Below are positions 34,876 through 45,095 of a DNA stretch of 64,000 nucleotides, in pieces. The stretch is from contig NC_003155.5 of the NCBI RefSeq assembly GCF_000009765.2, positions 8,556,001-8,620,000 on the forward strand, read 5' to 3'. The DNA comes from Streptomyces avermitilis MA-4680 = NBRC 14893 (GTDB taxonomy: Bacteria > Actinomycetota > Actinomycetes > Streptomycetales > Streptomycetaceae). The translations under genes and the position numbers were made by a program. The stretch's first letter is position 1; every line of letters starts with the position of its first letter. The notes under the pieces were generated by a model. That model did no database searches, was not told where the DNA came from, and saw nothing but the letters and a program-made list of their open reading frames with translations.

Positions 34876-36252
34876 ATGAGCAAGCCGCTGAAGCAGATCC
34901 ATCTGGCCGCCCACTTCCCCGGCGTCAACAACACCACCGTGTGGAGCGATCCCGAGGCCGGCAGCCACATCGAGTTCAGCTCCTTCGCGCACTTCGCGCG
35001 GACCGCCGAACGCGCCAAGTTCGACTTCCTGTTCCTCGCCGAGGGACTCAGGCTGCGCGAACAGGGCGGAAAGATCTACGACTTGGACGTCGTCGGCCGG
35101 CCCGACACCTTCGCGATCCTTACCGCGCTGGCCGCCGTCACCGACCGGCTCGGTCTGACCGGCACCATCAACTCCACCTTCAACGAGCCCTACGAGGTGG
35201 CCCGCCAGTTCGCCAGCCTCGACCACCTCTCCGACGGACGCGCCGCCTGGAACGTCGTCACCTCCTGGGACGCCTTCACCGGCGAGAACTTCCGCCGCGG
35301 CGGCTTTCTCCCGCAGGGCGAGCGGTACTCCCGGGCCAAGGAGTTCCTCGCCACCGCGAACGAACTCTTCGACTCCTGGCGCGGCGACGAGATCGTCGCC
35401 GACCAGCAGGCCGGCACCTTCCTGCGGGACGCCCGGGCCGGTGCCTTCGTGCACAAGGGACAGCACTTCGAGATCGAGGGGCAGTTCAACGTCCCGCGCA
35501 GCCCGCAGGGCCGCCCGGTGATCTTCCAGGCGGGCGACTCCGACGACGGGCGCGAGTTCGCCGCCGCCGGCGCGGACGCCATCTTCAGCCGGTACAGCAC
35601 CCTCAAGGAGGGCCAGGCGTTCTACACGGACGTCAAGGGCCGCCTGGCCCGGTACGGCCGTACCCACGACCAGTTGCTGATCCTGCCCGCCGCGACCTTC
35701 GTCCTCGGCGACACGGACGCCGAGGCCCGGGAGCTGGCCCGCGAGGTACGCCGCCAGCAGGTCAGCGGCGCCACCGCGATCAAGCACCTGGAGTTCGTCT
35801 GGAACCGCGACCTGTCCGCGTACGACCCGGACGGCCCGCTGCCCGACATCGACCCGGACCTCGGCGAACACACCATCGCCCGCGGCCGTGCCCAGGTCCG
35901 GATGTACCGCGACCCGCTGGCCACCGCCCGCGAATGGCGCGAGCGCGCCGCGGCCAACAACTGGTCGATCCGCGACCTGGTCATCGAGACCGGCAGCCGC
36001 CAGTCCTTCGTCGGCTCCCCGGCCACCGTCGCCGAGACCATCGACTCCTTCGTCCAGGCCGACGCCTCCGACGGCTTCATCCTGGTCCCGCACATCACCC
36101 CCGGCGGCCTCGACGCCTTCGCCGACACCGTGGTCCCGCTGCTCCAGGAGCGCGGGGTGTTCCGCACGGAGTACGAGGGCACCACCCTGCGCGACCACCT
36201 CGGCCTGGCCCACCCGGACGCCGATGCGCCGGGGGAGCGGGTGGCCTCGTGA
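34876..36252 (+). CDS. NtaA/SnaA/DszA-family FMN-dependent monooxygenase
   Basis: A 458-residue flavin monooxygenase of the NtaA/SnaA/DszA branch. It opens KQIHLAAHFPGVNNTTVW and contains DHLSDGRAAWNVVTSWD and the FMN-phosphate region QAGDSDDGREFAAAGADAIF. Characterized relatives include DszA (sulfone cleavage) and NtaA (nitrilotriacetate). The sulfur-regulated context favours C-S bond oxidation. GGAGG precedes ATG at good distance. Its stop overlaps the GTG of the truncated third monooxygenase as GTGA. Confidence 0.9.
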   Translation: MSKPLKQIHLAAHFPGVNNTTVWSDPEAGSHIEFSSFAHFARTAERAKFDFLFLAEGLRLREQGGKIYDLDVVGRPDTFAILTALAAVTDRLGLTGTINSTFNEPYEVARQFASLDHLSDGRAAWNVVTSWDAFTGENFRRGGFLPQGERYSRAKEFLATANELFDSWRGDEIVADQQAGTFLRDARAGAFVHKGQHFEIEGQFNVPRSPQGRPVIFQAGDSDDGREFAAAGADAIFSRYSTLKEGQAFYTDVKGRLARYGRTHDQLLILPAATFVLGDTDAEARELAREVRRQQVSGATAIKHLEFVWNRDLSAYDPDGPLPDIDPDLGEHTIARGRAQVRMYRDPLATAREWRERAAANNWSIRDLVIETGSRQSFVGSPATVAETIDSFVQADASDGFILVPHITPGGLDAFADTVVPLLQERGVFRTEYEGTTLRDHLGLAHPDADAPGERVAS

Positions 36253-36395
36253 AGTTCCTGGCCGTCACGCTGATCGTGCACGCGCCGGATCCGGTGACCG
36301 GGGTGCGGAAACCGACCAACGACCGCTTCCGGGAGGTCATCGACAACGCGCTGCTCGCCGAGGAGCTGGGGTTCGACGGCTTCGGCGTGAGCTGA
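36249..36395 (+). pseudogene. Truncated third LLM-class monooxygenase
   Basis: The first 48 codons of a luciferase-like monooxygenase, VKFLAVTLIVHAPDP and then NDRFREVIDNALLAEELGFDGFGV, are followed at once by a stop. Intact relatives continue with an FGVGERHE-type active-site region for another 300 or so residues. The start is perfectly coupled to the previous gene, so this was once the third gene of the operon. A deletion between codon 47 and the terminator at 36431 best explains it. Confidence 0.75.
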
Positions 36396-36430
36396 CCCAG
36401 ACCGTGGCACCGACAACGCCCCGACGCACG

Positions 36431-36471
36431 AAGCCGCCCCCGGCCGGATCGGATCCGGCCGGGGGCGGCTT
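36431..36471. terminator. Strong bidirectional terminator
   Basis: A perfect inverted repeat with 20-base arms (AAGCCGCCCCCGGCCGGATC) around one base, with A-rich and T-rich edges. It separates the sulfur operon from the convergent isocitrate dehydrogenase gene. Confidence 0.85.
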
Positions 36472-36488
36472 GGCGGTGCGGTCGGTGC

Positions 36489-38708
<2,220 letters not shown>

Positions 38709-39289
38709 CGGGTGCTCCGCTCCACGTCTGCAACATTGCTCGACATCAAGATATCTCGTGATGGGGTCCCACTCGACAGGACCCTGCGTGCCCGGGCCCG
38801 CGGCCGCCCTGATCGGCTCGGCGGGGGCGTCGATCGGCTCGGGGGTGAGCTGCGCGTCGGTCCCGCGGCGTACGGCGGAGACGGGCGGCCTATGGCATGG
38901 GCACGCCCGGCGGGGGAGACCGTCGGCGCCCCGTCTTCCGTACCGCCGGCGGGCGGGGAGACCGTCGGCGCCCCCGCCTTCCGGACCCGCTCACGGCCGT
39001 TCTTCCGGACCCGCAGTACAGCGCGAGGACCAACGGCTGCCGACCTCGCCGGGCCGGCCGGTGTCCTCCGTCCGGTCTGTTCTTTGCGCCGCGCCGCGCC
39101 ACGCAAACCGGCCGACCGGCGCCTCCGGCCGGTCCGTCTTTCGCGCCGCGCCGCCGGCCGGCGCACCCCCCGCCGATCCGTCCCTCGCGCCGCGCAGCCG
39201 GACGCGCGGGGGCCGCCCCGATGGGACCGCGCCCCGACGCGACCGCGCCCCGGGAGCCCGTCAGCGGGCTCTCGCGGTCGCCTCGCGGG
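38709..39289. other. Repeat-rich intergenic region upstream of icd
   Basis: No gene is convincing in 580 bp. The block GGGGAGACCGTCGGCGCCCC occurs twice (about 38912 and 38957, the second with one base different just beyond), TTCCGGACCCGC twice (about 38981 and 39012), and three diverged copies of a CCGGTCCGTCTTTCGCGCCG-like unit start near 39072, 39129 and 39173. The icd promoter must lie near the left end. Confidence 0.5.
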
Positions 39290-40399
39290 TCACTGGTCGA
39301 GCAGGGCGGACGCCGGGCCGCCCTGCCCGGCCGGCAGGTCGTCGCCGGTGCGCTGATGCGGGATCGACACGGACCCCTGCTGCAACGCGACCGTCCGGGC
39401 CGGGGCCGGAATGCGGATGCCTTCCTCGCGGTAGCGCTTGTGGAGGCGCTTGATGAACTCGTGCTTGATGCGGTACTGGTCGCTGAACTCGCCGACGCCC
39501 AGGATGACCGTGAGACCGATGCGCGAGTCGCCGAACGTGTGGAAGCGGACGGCCGGTTCGTGGTCGGGCACCGCGCCGGTGATCTCCGTCATCACCTCGG
39601 CGACGACTTCGGTGGTGACCGTTTCGACGTGCTCGAGGTCGCTGTCGTAGCCGACACCCACCTGCACCAGCAGGGTCATCTGCTGTTCCGGCCGGGTGAA
39701 GTTGGTCATGTTCGTCCCCGCCAGCTGGCCGTTGGGGATGATGACCAGGTTGTTGGAGAGCTGGCGGACGGTCGTCTGACGCCAGTTGATGTCGACGACA
39801 TAGCCCTCCTCGCCGCTGGTCAGCCGGATGTAGTCGCCCGGCTGGACCGTTTTGGAGGCGAGGATGTGGATGCCCGCGAAGAGGTTGGCGAGGGTGTCCT
39901 GAAGGGCGAGCGCGACGGCCAGACCGCCCACGCCCAGGGCGGTGAGCAGGGGCGCTATGGAGATGCCCAGGGTCTGGAGCATCACCAGGAAGCCCATGGC
40001 CAGCACCACGACCCGGGTGATGTTGACGAAGATCGTGGCCGATCCCGCGACTCCGGACCGGGACTGCGTGACCGCCCGCACCAGGCCGCTGATCACCCGG
40101 GCCGCCGTCAGCGTCACGACGGCGATGAGCAGCACGGTCAGCGTCTGGCTGACGTGGTGTCCGACCGACTTGGTGAGCGGCAGCGCCGTGGCCGCGGCAG
40201 CCGCGCCACCGGTGATCGCCGCCCATGGCACGACCGTGCGCAGTGCGTCCACGATGACGTCGTCCCCGCTCCAGCGGGTGCGCAGCGCGTGCTTGCCCAG
40301 CCAGCGCATCAGCATGCGCAGCAGGAAGGCCGCCACCAGGCCCGCGGCCAGGGCGATGCCGGCGACCATCAGGTCGTCCAGGGTGAGGGCGCGGTTCAT
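39290..40399 (-). CDS. MscS-family mechanosensitive ion channel
   Basis: A 369-residue inner-membrane channel that opens under membrane tension to release osmolytes. It has four or five membrane spans. The pore helix is in ALGVGGLAVALALQDTLANLFAGI with the family Gly/Ala spacing, followed by the beta domain (VQPGDYIRL, DINWRQTTVRQLSNNLVIIPNG). ATG 40399 has GGAGG at 7 bases; an upstream extension does not look coding. It is monocistronic. Confidence 0.93.
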   Translation of the reverse strand: MNRALTLDDLMVAGIALAAGLVAAFLLRMLMRWLGKHALRTRWSGDDVIVDALRTVVPWAAITGGAAAAATALPLTKSVGHHVSQTLTVLLIAVVTLTAARVISGLVRAVTQSRSGVAGSATIFVNITRVVVLAMGFLVMLQTLGISIAPLLTALGVGGLAVALALQDTLANLFAGIHILASKTVQPGDYIRLTSGEEGYVVDINWRQTTVRQLSNNLVIIPNGQLAGTNMTNFTRPEQQMTLLVQVGVGYDSDLEHVETVTTEVVAEVMTEITGAVPDHEPAVRFHTFGDSRIGLTVILGVGEFSDQYRIKHEFIKRLHKRYREEGIRIPAPARTVALQQGSVSIPHQRTGDDLPAGQGGPASALLDQ

Positions 40400-40790
40400 C
40401 GGTCGCCTCCCGCGGGAGAGGCGGAACGGTCGCCCGGCCGGATGTGAAGTCTCGTCACTTGCCACCTGCTTGGAATCCGAGATGCACGATGACGTCCGGA
40501 CGGGTGTTCGCCCGTCCGGCGCGAACGCTCATCCTGCCGCATGTTCCCGCACGTCCGTCACCACGTCGGCGCGGAGCGGCCATTGACGCCCGGCCGCGCT
40601 CCGGGGGAGACCGGCCGGCACGCGGTGAGCACCGGCGACGGGCGGCGCTGGGCCTCGATGCCGGGCCGGCAGGAGTGAGAGCGCGTGCGTCGAACCGGCC
40701 CGTCCGCAGGTCAGTTGGGACACCTGGGACCGGAGCGCCCCTCGATCCGGCCGTCGCCGTACCCGGAATTGGCCTGGATACGCCGTCGGC
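40400..40790. other. Intergenic region with no recognisable feature
   Basis: Frames on both strands lack ribosome sites and family resemblance. The promoter of the mscS-type gene should lie near the left end. Confidence 0.5.
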
Positions 40791-41558
40791 TCACCCCTGC
40801 TCGCCGAACGACCCGTGGCGTCCGGCGCCCGCCGCGAAGCGGGCCGCGCCCTCCACGCCCTGGGCCAGTACCCGCATGCCGTGACGGAGTTCACCGCGCA
40901 TCGCCGTCGTCTCGTCCAGGCCCTCCTGGTCGAGGACGGAGGCCCGGTCGCCGCGCAGGCAGTCCTGGGGGAAGCGGCCGATGGCGGCGGCCAGCTCCTC
41001 GGCCTCCGCGCGGGCGCGGCCCGGCGGGACCAGGCGGTTGGCGAGCCCCATCTCGTACGCCTCCCGGGCCGGCACCGGGCGGCCGGTGAGGATCATGTCC
41101 ATGGCCCGGCTGGTGCCGATCAGCCGGGGGAGCCGCACGGTGCCGCCGTCGATGAGCGGTACGCCCCAGCGACGGCAGAAGACCCCGAAGACGGCGTCCT
41201 CCTCGGCGACCCGCAGATCGCACCAGAGCGCCAGCTCCAGACCGCCGGCCACGGCATGCCCCGCGACCGCCGCGATCACCGGCTTCGACAGCGTCATCCG
41301 GGTCGGTCCCATCGGCCCGTCGCCGTCCTGAGCGACCCGGTTGCCGCGCTCGCCCCCGACCGCCTTGAGATCGGCGCCCGCGCAGAAGGTGCCGCCCTCG
41401 CCCCACAGCACCGCCACCCGCGCCGTCTCGTCGGCCTCGAACTCCCGGAAGGCGGCGGCGAGCTCGGCGGCGGTCGGCCCGTCCACGGCGTTCCGGGCGG
41501 CCGGGCGGGAGAGGACGACCGTGCTGACGTATCCCTGGCGTTCGATCCGGACCGACAT
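40791..41558 (-). CDS. Enoyl-CoA hydratase/isomerase (crotonase) family protein
   Basis: A 255-residue crotonase-fold enzyme that acts on acyl-CoA thioesters. The oxyanion-hole segments are GGTFCAGADLKAV and AVAGHAVAGGLELALWCDLRVAEEDA. In the position of the second catalytic Glu the sequence runs VFCRRWGVPLIDGGTVRLPRL; the first glutamate-type site is replaced, so simple hydration is uncertain and an isomerase or other crotonase reaction is possible. The ATG at 41558 has AAGGGG upstream. No fatty-acid genes adjoin it. Confidence 0.88.
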   Translation of the reverse strand: MSVRIERQGYVSTVVLSRPAARNAVDGPTAAELAAAFREFEADETARVAVLWGEGGTFCAGADLKAVGGERGNRVAQDGDGPMGPTRMTLSKPVIAAVAGHAVAGGLELALWCDLRVAEEDAVFGVFCRRWGVPLIDGGTVRLPRLIGTSRAMDMILTGRPVPAREAYEMGLANRLVPPGRARAEAEELAAAIGRFPQDCLRGDRASVLDQEGLDETTAMRGELRHGMRVLAQGVEGAARFAAGAGRHGSFGEQG

Positions 41559-41654
41559 CGGGCTGACCCCTTCGCGCGACGGGAGCGGGCTGGCCCGGCC
41601 GAGGCTACTCCCGGGTATCCGCTGTCGGTGGTCGCGGCGAGGCAAAGGCCGCTC

Positions 41655-42695
41655 TCAGATCACCTTCAGCCGCACCAGCGCACCCAGCGTCAGCGCCCCG
41701 GGCAGCAGAGGCAGCCAGACCGTGATGATCCGGTACGCCAGGACCACGGCCGTCGCCACGGCCGCCGGACCACCCGCCGCGACCAGGGCGACAACGAGTG
41801 CCGCCTCCACCGAGCCGATTCCGCCGGGCGTGGGCACCAGAGCGACCGCGGCCGTCGCCGCCAGATACGCGACCGCCATGTGCAGGGGCGGGACCGGCAG
41901 GCCCAACGCCTGCCCCACGGCGGCAAGGCCGGCCGCCTGGAGCGCGGGGAACGCGAGCGCGCCGCCCCACAGGGCGAGCGCGCGGGCCGGGCGGGCGTGC
42001 ACCGAGCGGGCCTCGCCGAGCGCCGTCCGCAGGAAGGAGAGCACGGCCGTGCGCAGCCGTCGTACGAGCAGCAGCACCGTCACGGCGAGACCCAGCGCTC
42101 CGGCCACCGCGAGCAGAAGGGGGCCGAGCGCTCCGTCGGGCACGAGGGAGCCGAGGTGGAGGGCGTCCGGGAAGGCGATCAGCAGGACCAGCAGCAGGGC
42201 CAGGCGGGTGATCGCCTCCGCGAGCATGTACAGCGCGAGCGCGGCCGAGGAGCGTGCGAGCGGCACGCCGCACACCGTCATGAAACGGAGGTTGACGGCG
42301 CTCGCGCCCAGCCCGGTGGGCAGCAGATGGTTGGCCGCGCCCGCCGCGAACTGCGTGGCGAGCAGCCGCCGCGCGGGCAGCCGCTCGACGACCGCGCCCT
42401 GCCGGGTGACGGCGGCCGCGACCCAGGTGAGACAGGTCGCGGCGACCGCGACCGCCAGCCATGGCCACCGGGCCGTCGCCAGCTGGCCGAAGCCCTCGGT
42501 GAGCACGGACCGCTGGCGCACCGCGACCACCAGCACGAGCAGGAGCGGGACCAGGCACAGGACCTGGCGGACCGGGACGCGCCGGGGGAGCTGCTGGGGA
42601 AGTCGAACCGCTGTCACATCGGGAGAGGGTTTCCACACCGCACCAACGTGGGGTTGCGGGCACGGGGCCGGCGGCTGACACGCCGGGCACGTCAT
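41655..42695 (-). CDS. Lysylphosphatidylglycerol synthase transmembrane-region protein (UPF0104)
   Basis: A 346-residue integral membrane protein of the flippase-like UPF0104/MprF N-domain family. It has about eight membrane spans and the family segments TQFAAGAANHLLPTGLGASA and LVPTPGGIGSVEAALV. No aminoacyl-transferase domain is attached, so it may act in lipid or glycolipid handling rather than lysyl-PG synthesis. The N terminus from ATG 42695 is Cys-rich (MTCPACQPPAPC) and has a distant ribosome site; a GTG at 42617 is an alternative. It is divergent from the SoxR-box ABC exporter. Confidence 0.8.
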   Translation of the reverse strand: MTCPACQPPAPCPQPHVGAVWKPSPDVTAVRLPQQLPRRVPVRQVLCLVPLLLVLVVAVRQRSVLTEGFGQLATARWPWLAVAVAATCLTWVAAAVTRQGAVVERLPARRLLATQFAAGAANHLLPTGLGASAVNLRFMTVCGVPLARSSAALALYMLAEAITRLALLLVLLIAFPDALHLGSLVPDGALGPLLLAVAGALGLAVTVLLLVRRLRTAVLSFLRTALGEARSVHARPARALALWGGALAFPALQAAGLAAVGQALGLPVPPLHMAVAYLAATAAVALVPTPGGIGSVEAALVVALVAAGGPAAVATAVVLAYRIITVWLPLLPGALTLGALVRLKVI

Positions 42696-42727
42696 CGGGT
42701 TGCTCGTGGGGTCCTCCTCGGGTGCGC

Positions 42728-42776
42728 ACCTCACCGGACGGACGTTCTTGTGTGGGTACCTCACCGGTCGGACGTT
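42728..42776. repeat. 19-bp direct repeat ACCTCACCGGNCGGACGTT, 30 bp apart
   Basis: Copies at 42728-42746 and 42758-42776 differ at one base and sit just upstream of the SoxR-box promoter. They may be a second regulator site for either divergent gene. Confidence 0.6.
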
Positions 42777-42805
42777 GACCTCAAGATTGCTTGAGGTTCT
42801 AACGT
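42775..42805 (+). promoter_or_regulatory. SoxR-box promoter of the ABC exporter
   Basis: ACCTCAAG-ATTG-CTTGAGGT (42778-42797) is a perfect palindrome matching the SoxR consensus CCTCAAG-N4-CTTGAGG. It lies between a -35 TTGACC and a -10 TAACGT with a long, 19-bp spacer, the hallmark of MerR/SoxR-activated promoters. The ATG at 42813 is only 8 bases beyond the -10, so the mRNA is probably leaderless. Confidence 0.85.
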
Positions 42806-42812
42806 TCCTCCC

Positions 42813-44720
42813 ATGAGTATGGAGACCACCGCCTGGACCCAGTTGCACAGCGTCATGAACGCGCAGCGGGAGACCCGCCCCTTCGCCCGTGCGACGCTGC
42901 GCCGCATCGCCGCGTTCGCCCGCCCGCACCGCCGCCGTATCGCGCAGTTCGTCGTGCTCAGCGTGGTGACCGCGCTGCTCGCCGTCGCGACACCGGTGCT
43001 CGCCGGACGCGTCGTCGACGCGATCGTGTCGGGTGGCGACGAGAGCACGGTCGTACGCCTGGCCGTCCTCATCGCGGTCATCGCGCTCGCCGAGGCCGGA
43101 CTCGGACTCGTCAGCCGCCTGCTGTCGGCGACCCTCGGAGAAGGGCTCATCCTCGATCTGCGCACGGCTGTGTTCGATCATGTGCAGCGCATGCCGGTCG
43201 CGTTCTTCACACGTACTCGTACGGGCGCGCTGGTCAGTCGTCTCAACAACGACGTGATCGGCGCCCAGCGCGCGTTCAGCAACACCCTGTCCGGAGTCGT
43301 CGGCAATGTGGTGACCCTGCTGCTCACCCTCGCCGTGATGCTCACCCTGTCCTGGCCGATCACCCTGCTCGCGCTGGCGCTGCTGCCGGTCTTCGTGCTG
43401 CCCGCCCGGCGGATGGGCAGCCGGATGGCGAAGCTCCAGCGGGAGGCCGCGGACCTGAACGCGGCCATGGGGACCCGGATGACGGAGCGGTTCTCGGCGC
43501 CGGGTGCCACGCTGGTGAAGCTCTTCGGCCGGCCCGACGAGGAGTCCGCCGAGTTCGCGGCGCGGGCCCGGCGGGTGCGGGACATCGGGGTGCGTACGGC
43601 GATGGCGCAGTGGGCGTTCATCACGGCGCTGACGCTCGTTTCCGCCCTGGCCCTCGCCCTTGTCTACGGCCTCGGTGGCTGGTTCGCCCTGCGCGGCCGC
43701 CTCGAGCCGGGCGCCGTCGTCTCGCTCGCCCTCCTGCTGACCCGCCTCTACGCGCCGCTGACCTCCCTCGCGGGGGCGCGCGTCGAGGTCATGAGCGCCC
43801 TGGTGAGCTTCGAGCGCGTCTTCGAAGTGCTGGATCTGAAGCCGCTCATCGAGGAGAAGGCGGACGCGCGCGCGGTGCCGGACGGCCCGGCGTCGGTGGA
43901 GTTCGACAACGTCCGCTTCGGCTACCCGGCGGCGGACAAGGTGTCCCTCGCCTCGCTGGAGGAAGTGGCCGCCCTGGACACCCGCGGCGGCGCGGAGGTC
44001 CTGCACGGCGTCTCCTTCCGTGCCGAACCCGGGCAGACGGTGGCGCTGGTCGGCTCGTCCGGCGCCGGCAAGTCGACCATCGCCCAGCTGCTGCCGCGGC
44101 TGTACGACGCCGACGAGGGCACCGTACGCATCGGGGGCGTCGACGTACGCGACCTGAGCGCGCCGTCGCTGCGGGCCACGCTCGGGATGGTCACCCAGGA
44201 CGGGCACCTGTTCCACGACTCGGTACGGGCGAACCTGCTGCTGGCGCGCCCCTCGGCCGCCGAGGACGAACTGTGGGACGTCCTGCGCCGGGCCCGCCTC
44301 GACGAGCTCGTACGCTCCCTGCCCGACGGCCTCGACACCGTGGTCGGCGAGCGCGGCTACCGGCTCTCCGGCGGCGAGCGCCAGCGCATGACCATCGCCC
44401 GTCTGCTGCTCGCCCGCCAGCGCGTGGTGATCCTCGACGAGGCGACCGCCCATCTCGACAACACCTCCGAGGCGGCCGTCCAGGAGGCGCTCGCCGAGGC
44501 GCTCGCGGGGCGCACGGCCGTGGTCATCGCGCACCGACTGTCCACGGTGCGGGCCGCGGACGTGATCCTGGTCGTCGAGGCCGGCCGGATCGTGGAGCGG
44601 GGCACGCACGAGCAACTGCTCGCGGCGGACGGGCGGTACGCGGAACTGCACCGCACACAGTTCGGGAAGCCCGTGCCGGGGGCGGCGGAGGTCGCCGAGG
44701 CGGGGGAGGCGGTGGCCTAG
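42813..44720 (+). CDS. ABC exporter, fused membrane and ATPase domains, SoxR-controlled
   Basis: A 635-residue half-transporter that should work as a homodimer. Residues about 25-330 are a six-span ABC transmembrane domain (QRMPVAFFTRTRTGALVSRLNND is the coupling region). The ATPase domain has Walker A VGSSGAGKST, signature YRLSGGERQRMTIARLL, Walker B RVVILDEATAHLD and H-loop IAHRLSTV. No ribosome site precedes ATG, in line with a leaderless start. The SoxR-box promoter suggests induction by redox-cycling pigments, as for an ABC transporter of the known S. coelicolor SoxR regulon, so drug or pigment efflux is likely. No soxR gene lies in the window. Confidence 0.93.
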   Translation: MSMETTAWTQLHSVMNAQRETRPFARATLRRIAAFARPHRRRIAQFVVLSVVTALLAVATPVLAGRVVDAIVSGGDESTVVRLAVLIAVIALAEAGLGLVSRLLSATLGEGLILDLRTAVFDHVQRMPVAFFTRTRTGALVSRLNNDVIGAQRAFSNTLSGVVGNVVTLLLTLAVMLTLSWPITLLALALLPVFVLPARRMGSRMAKLQREAADLNAAMGTRMTERFSAPGATLVKLFGRPDEESAEFAARARRVRDIGVRTAMAQWAFITALTLVSALALALVYGLGGWFALRGRLEPGAVVSLALLLTRLYAPLTSLAGARVEVMSALVSFERVFEVLDLKPLIEEKADARAVPDGPASVEFDNVRFGYPAADKVSLASLEEVAALDTRGGAEVLHGVSFRAEPGQTVALVGSSGAGKSTIAQLLPRLYDADEGTVRIGGVDVRDLSAPSLRATLGMVTQDGHLFHDSVRANLLLARPSAAEDELWDVLRRARLDELVRSLPDGLDTVVGERGYRLSGGERQRMTIARLLLARQRVVILDEATAHLDNTSEAAVQEALAEALAGRTAVVIAHRLSTVRAADVILVVEAGRIVERGTHEQLLAADGRYAELHRTQFGKPVPGAAEVAEAGEAVA

Positions 44721-45026
44721 CAGGGAACCGCACCGTGTTCGCGGTGGCGTCACCCGGTGGCGACGCCGCGAGCAGGGTCAGGCAAACTGCTGTACGAGCC
44801 GGGAAGTTTGCCGCGGATGAGGAGAGGCCGTCCTGGCCGATTCTGTCCGATAGGTGGCCGAATCGGTCTCATGAGGCGCTGATACTTTACGAGTACCTCA
44901 CAATAATCACTGATAATTTACGTGGGGCGCGAAGTACCGACTAGATCGGGCAGGGGGGCTCGCGGTCGCATCTGCGGCAGCTGCATCTATCCGCGCGCAA
45001 GTGCGAGTGCGGAGGGAGATGCAGTC
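44721..45026. other. Intergenic region with A+T-rich promoter-like segment
   Basis: No gene was found. The stretch 44880-44930 is strikingly A+T-rich (TGATACTTTACGAGTACC, AATAATCACTGATAATTTACG) and probably carries the promoter of the uORF-PBP transcript. GGAGGGAG at about 45011-45018 is the ribosome site of the small upstream frame. Confidence 0.5.
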
Positions 45027-45095
45027 ATGACCAGTGCATGTCATCGCAGACTGGTGCGTTCCGGGGACGGCGCAAGCCCGGGGAGTGCGGCGTGA
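45027..45095 (+). CDS. Possible 22-codon upstream peptide coupled to the PBP gene
   Basis: An ATG frame (MTSACHRRLVRSGDGASPGS and two Ala) starts 11 or so bases after GGAGGGAG. Its TGA overlaps the GTG start of the PBP gene as GTGA. That is the pattern of translational coupling. No homologue is recognised, and it may be a chance frame. Confidence 0.4.
   Translation: MTSACHRRLVRSGDGASPGSAA

Noticed and set aside
38709..39289. Possible arginine-rich gene with repeated PRR-type peptides on the plus strand
   Set aside because: The peptides only reflect GC-rich DNA repeats. There is no ribosome site or family resemblance.
42696..44753. Upstream extension of the UPF0104 frame to over 1000 codons
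   Set aside because: The extra part is antisense to the ABC exporter and crosses its SoxR promoter. The membrane protein begins near 42695 or 42617.
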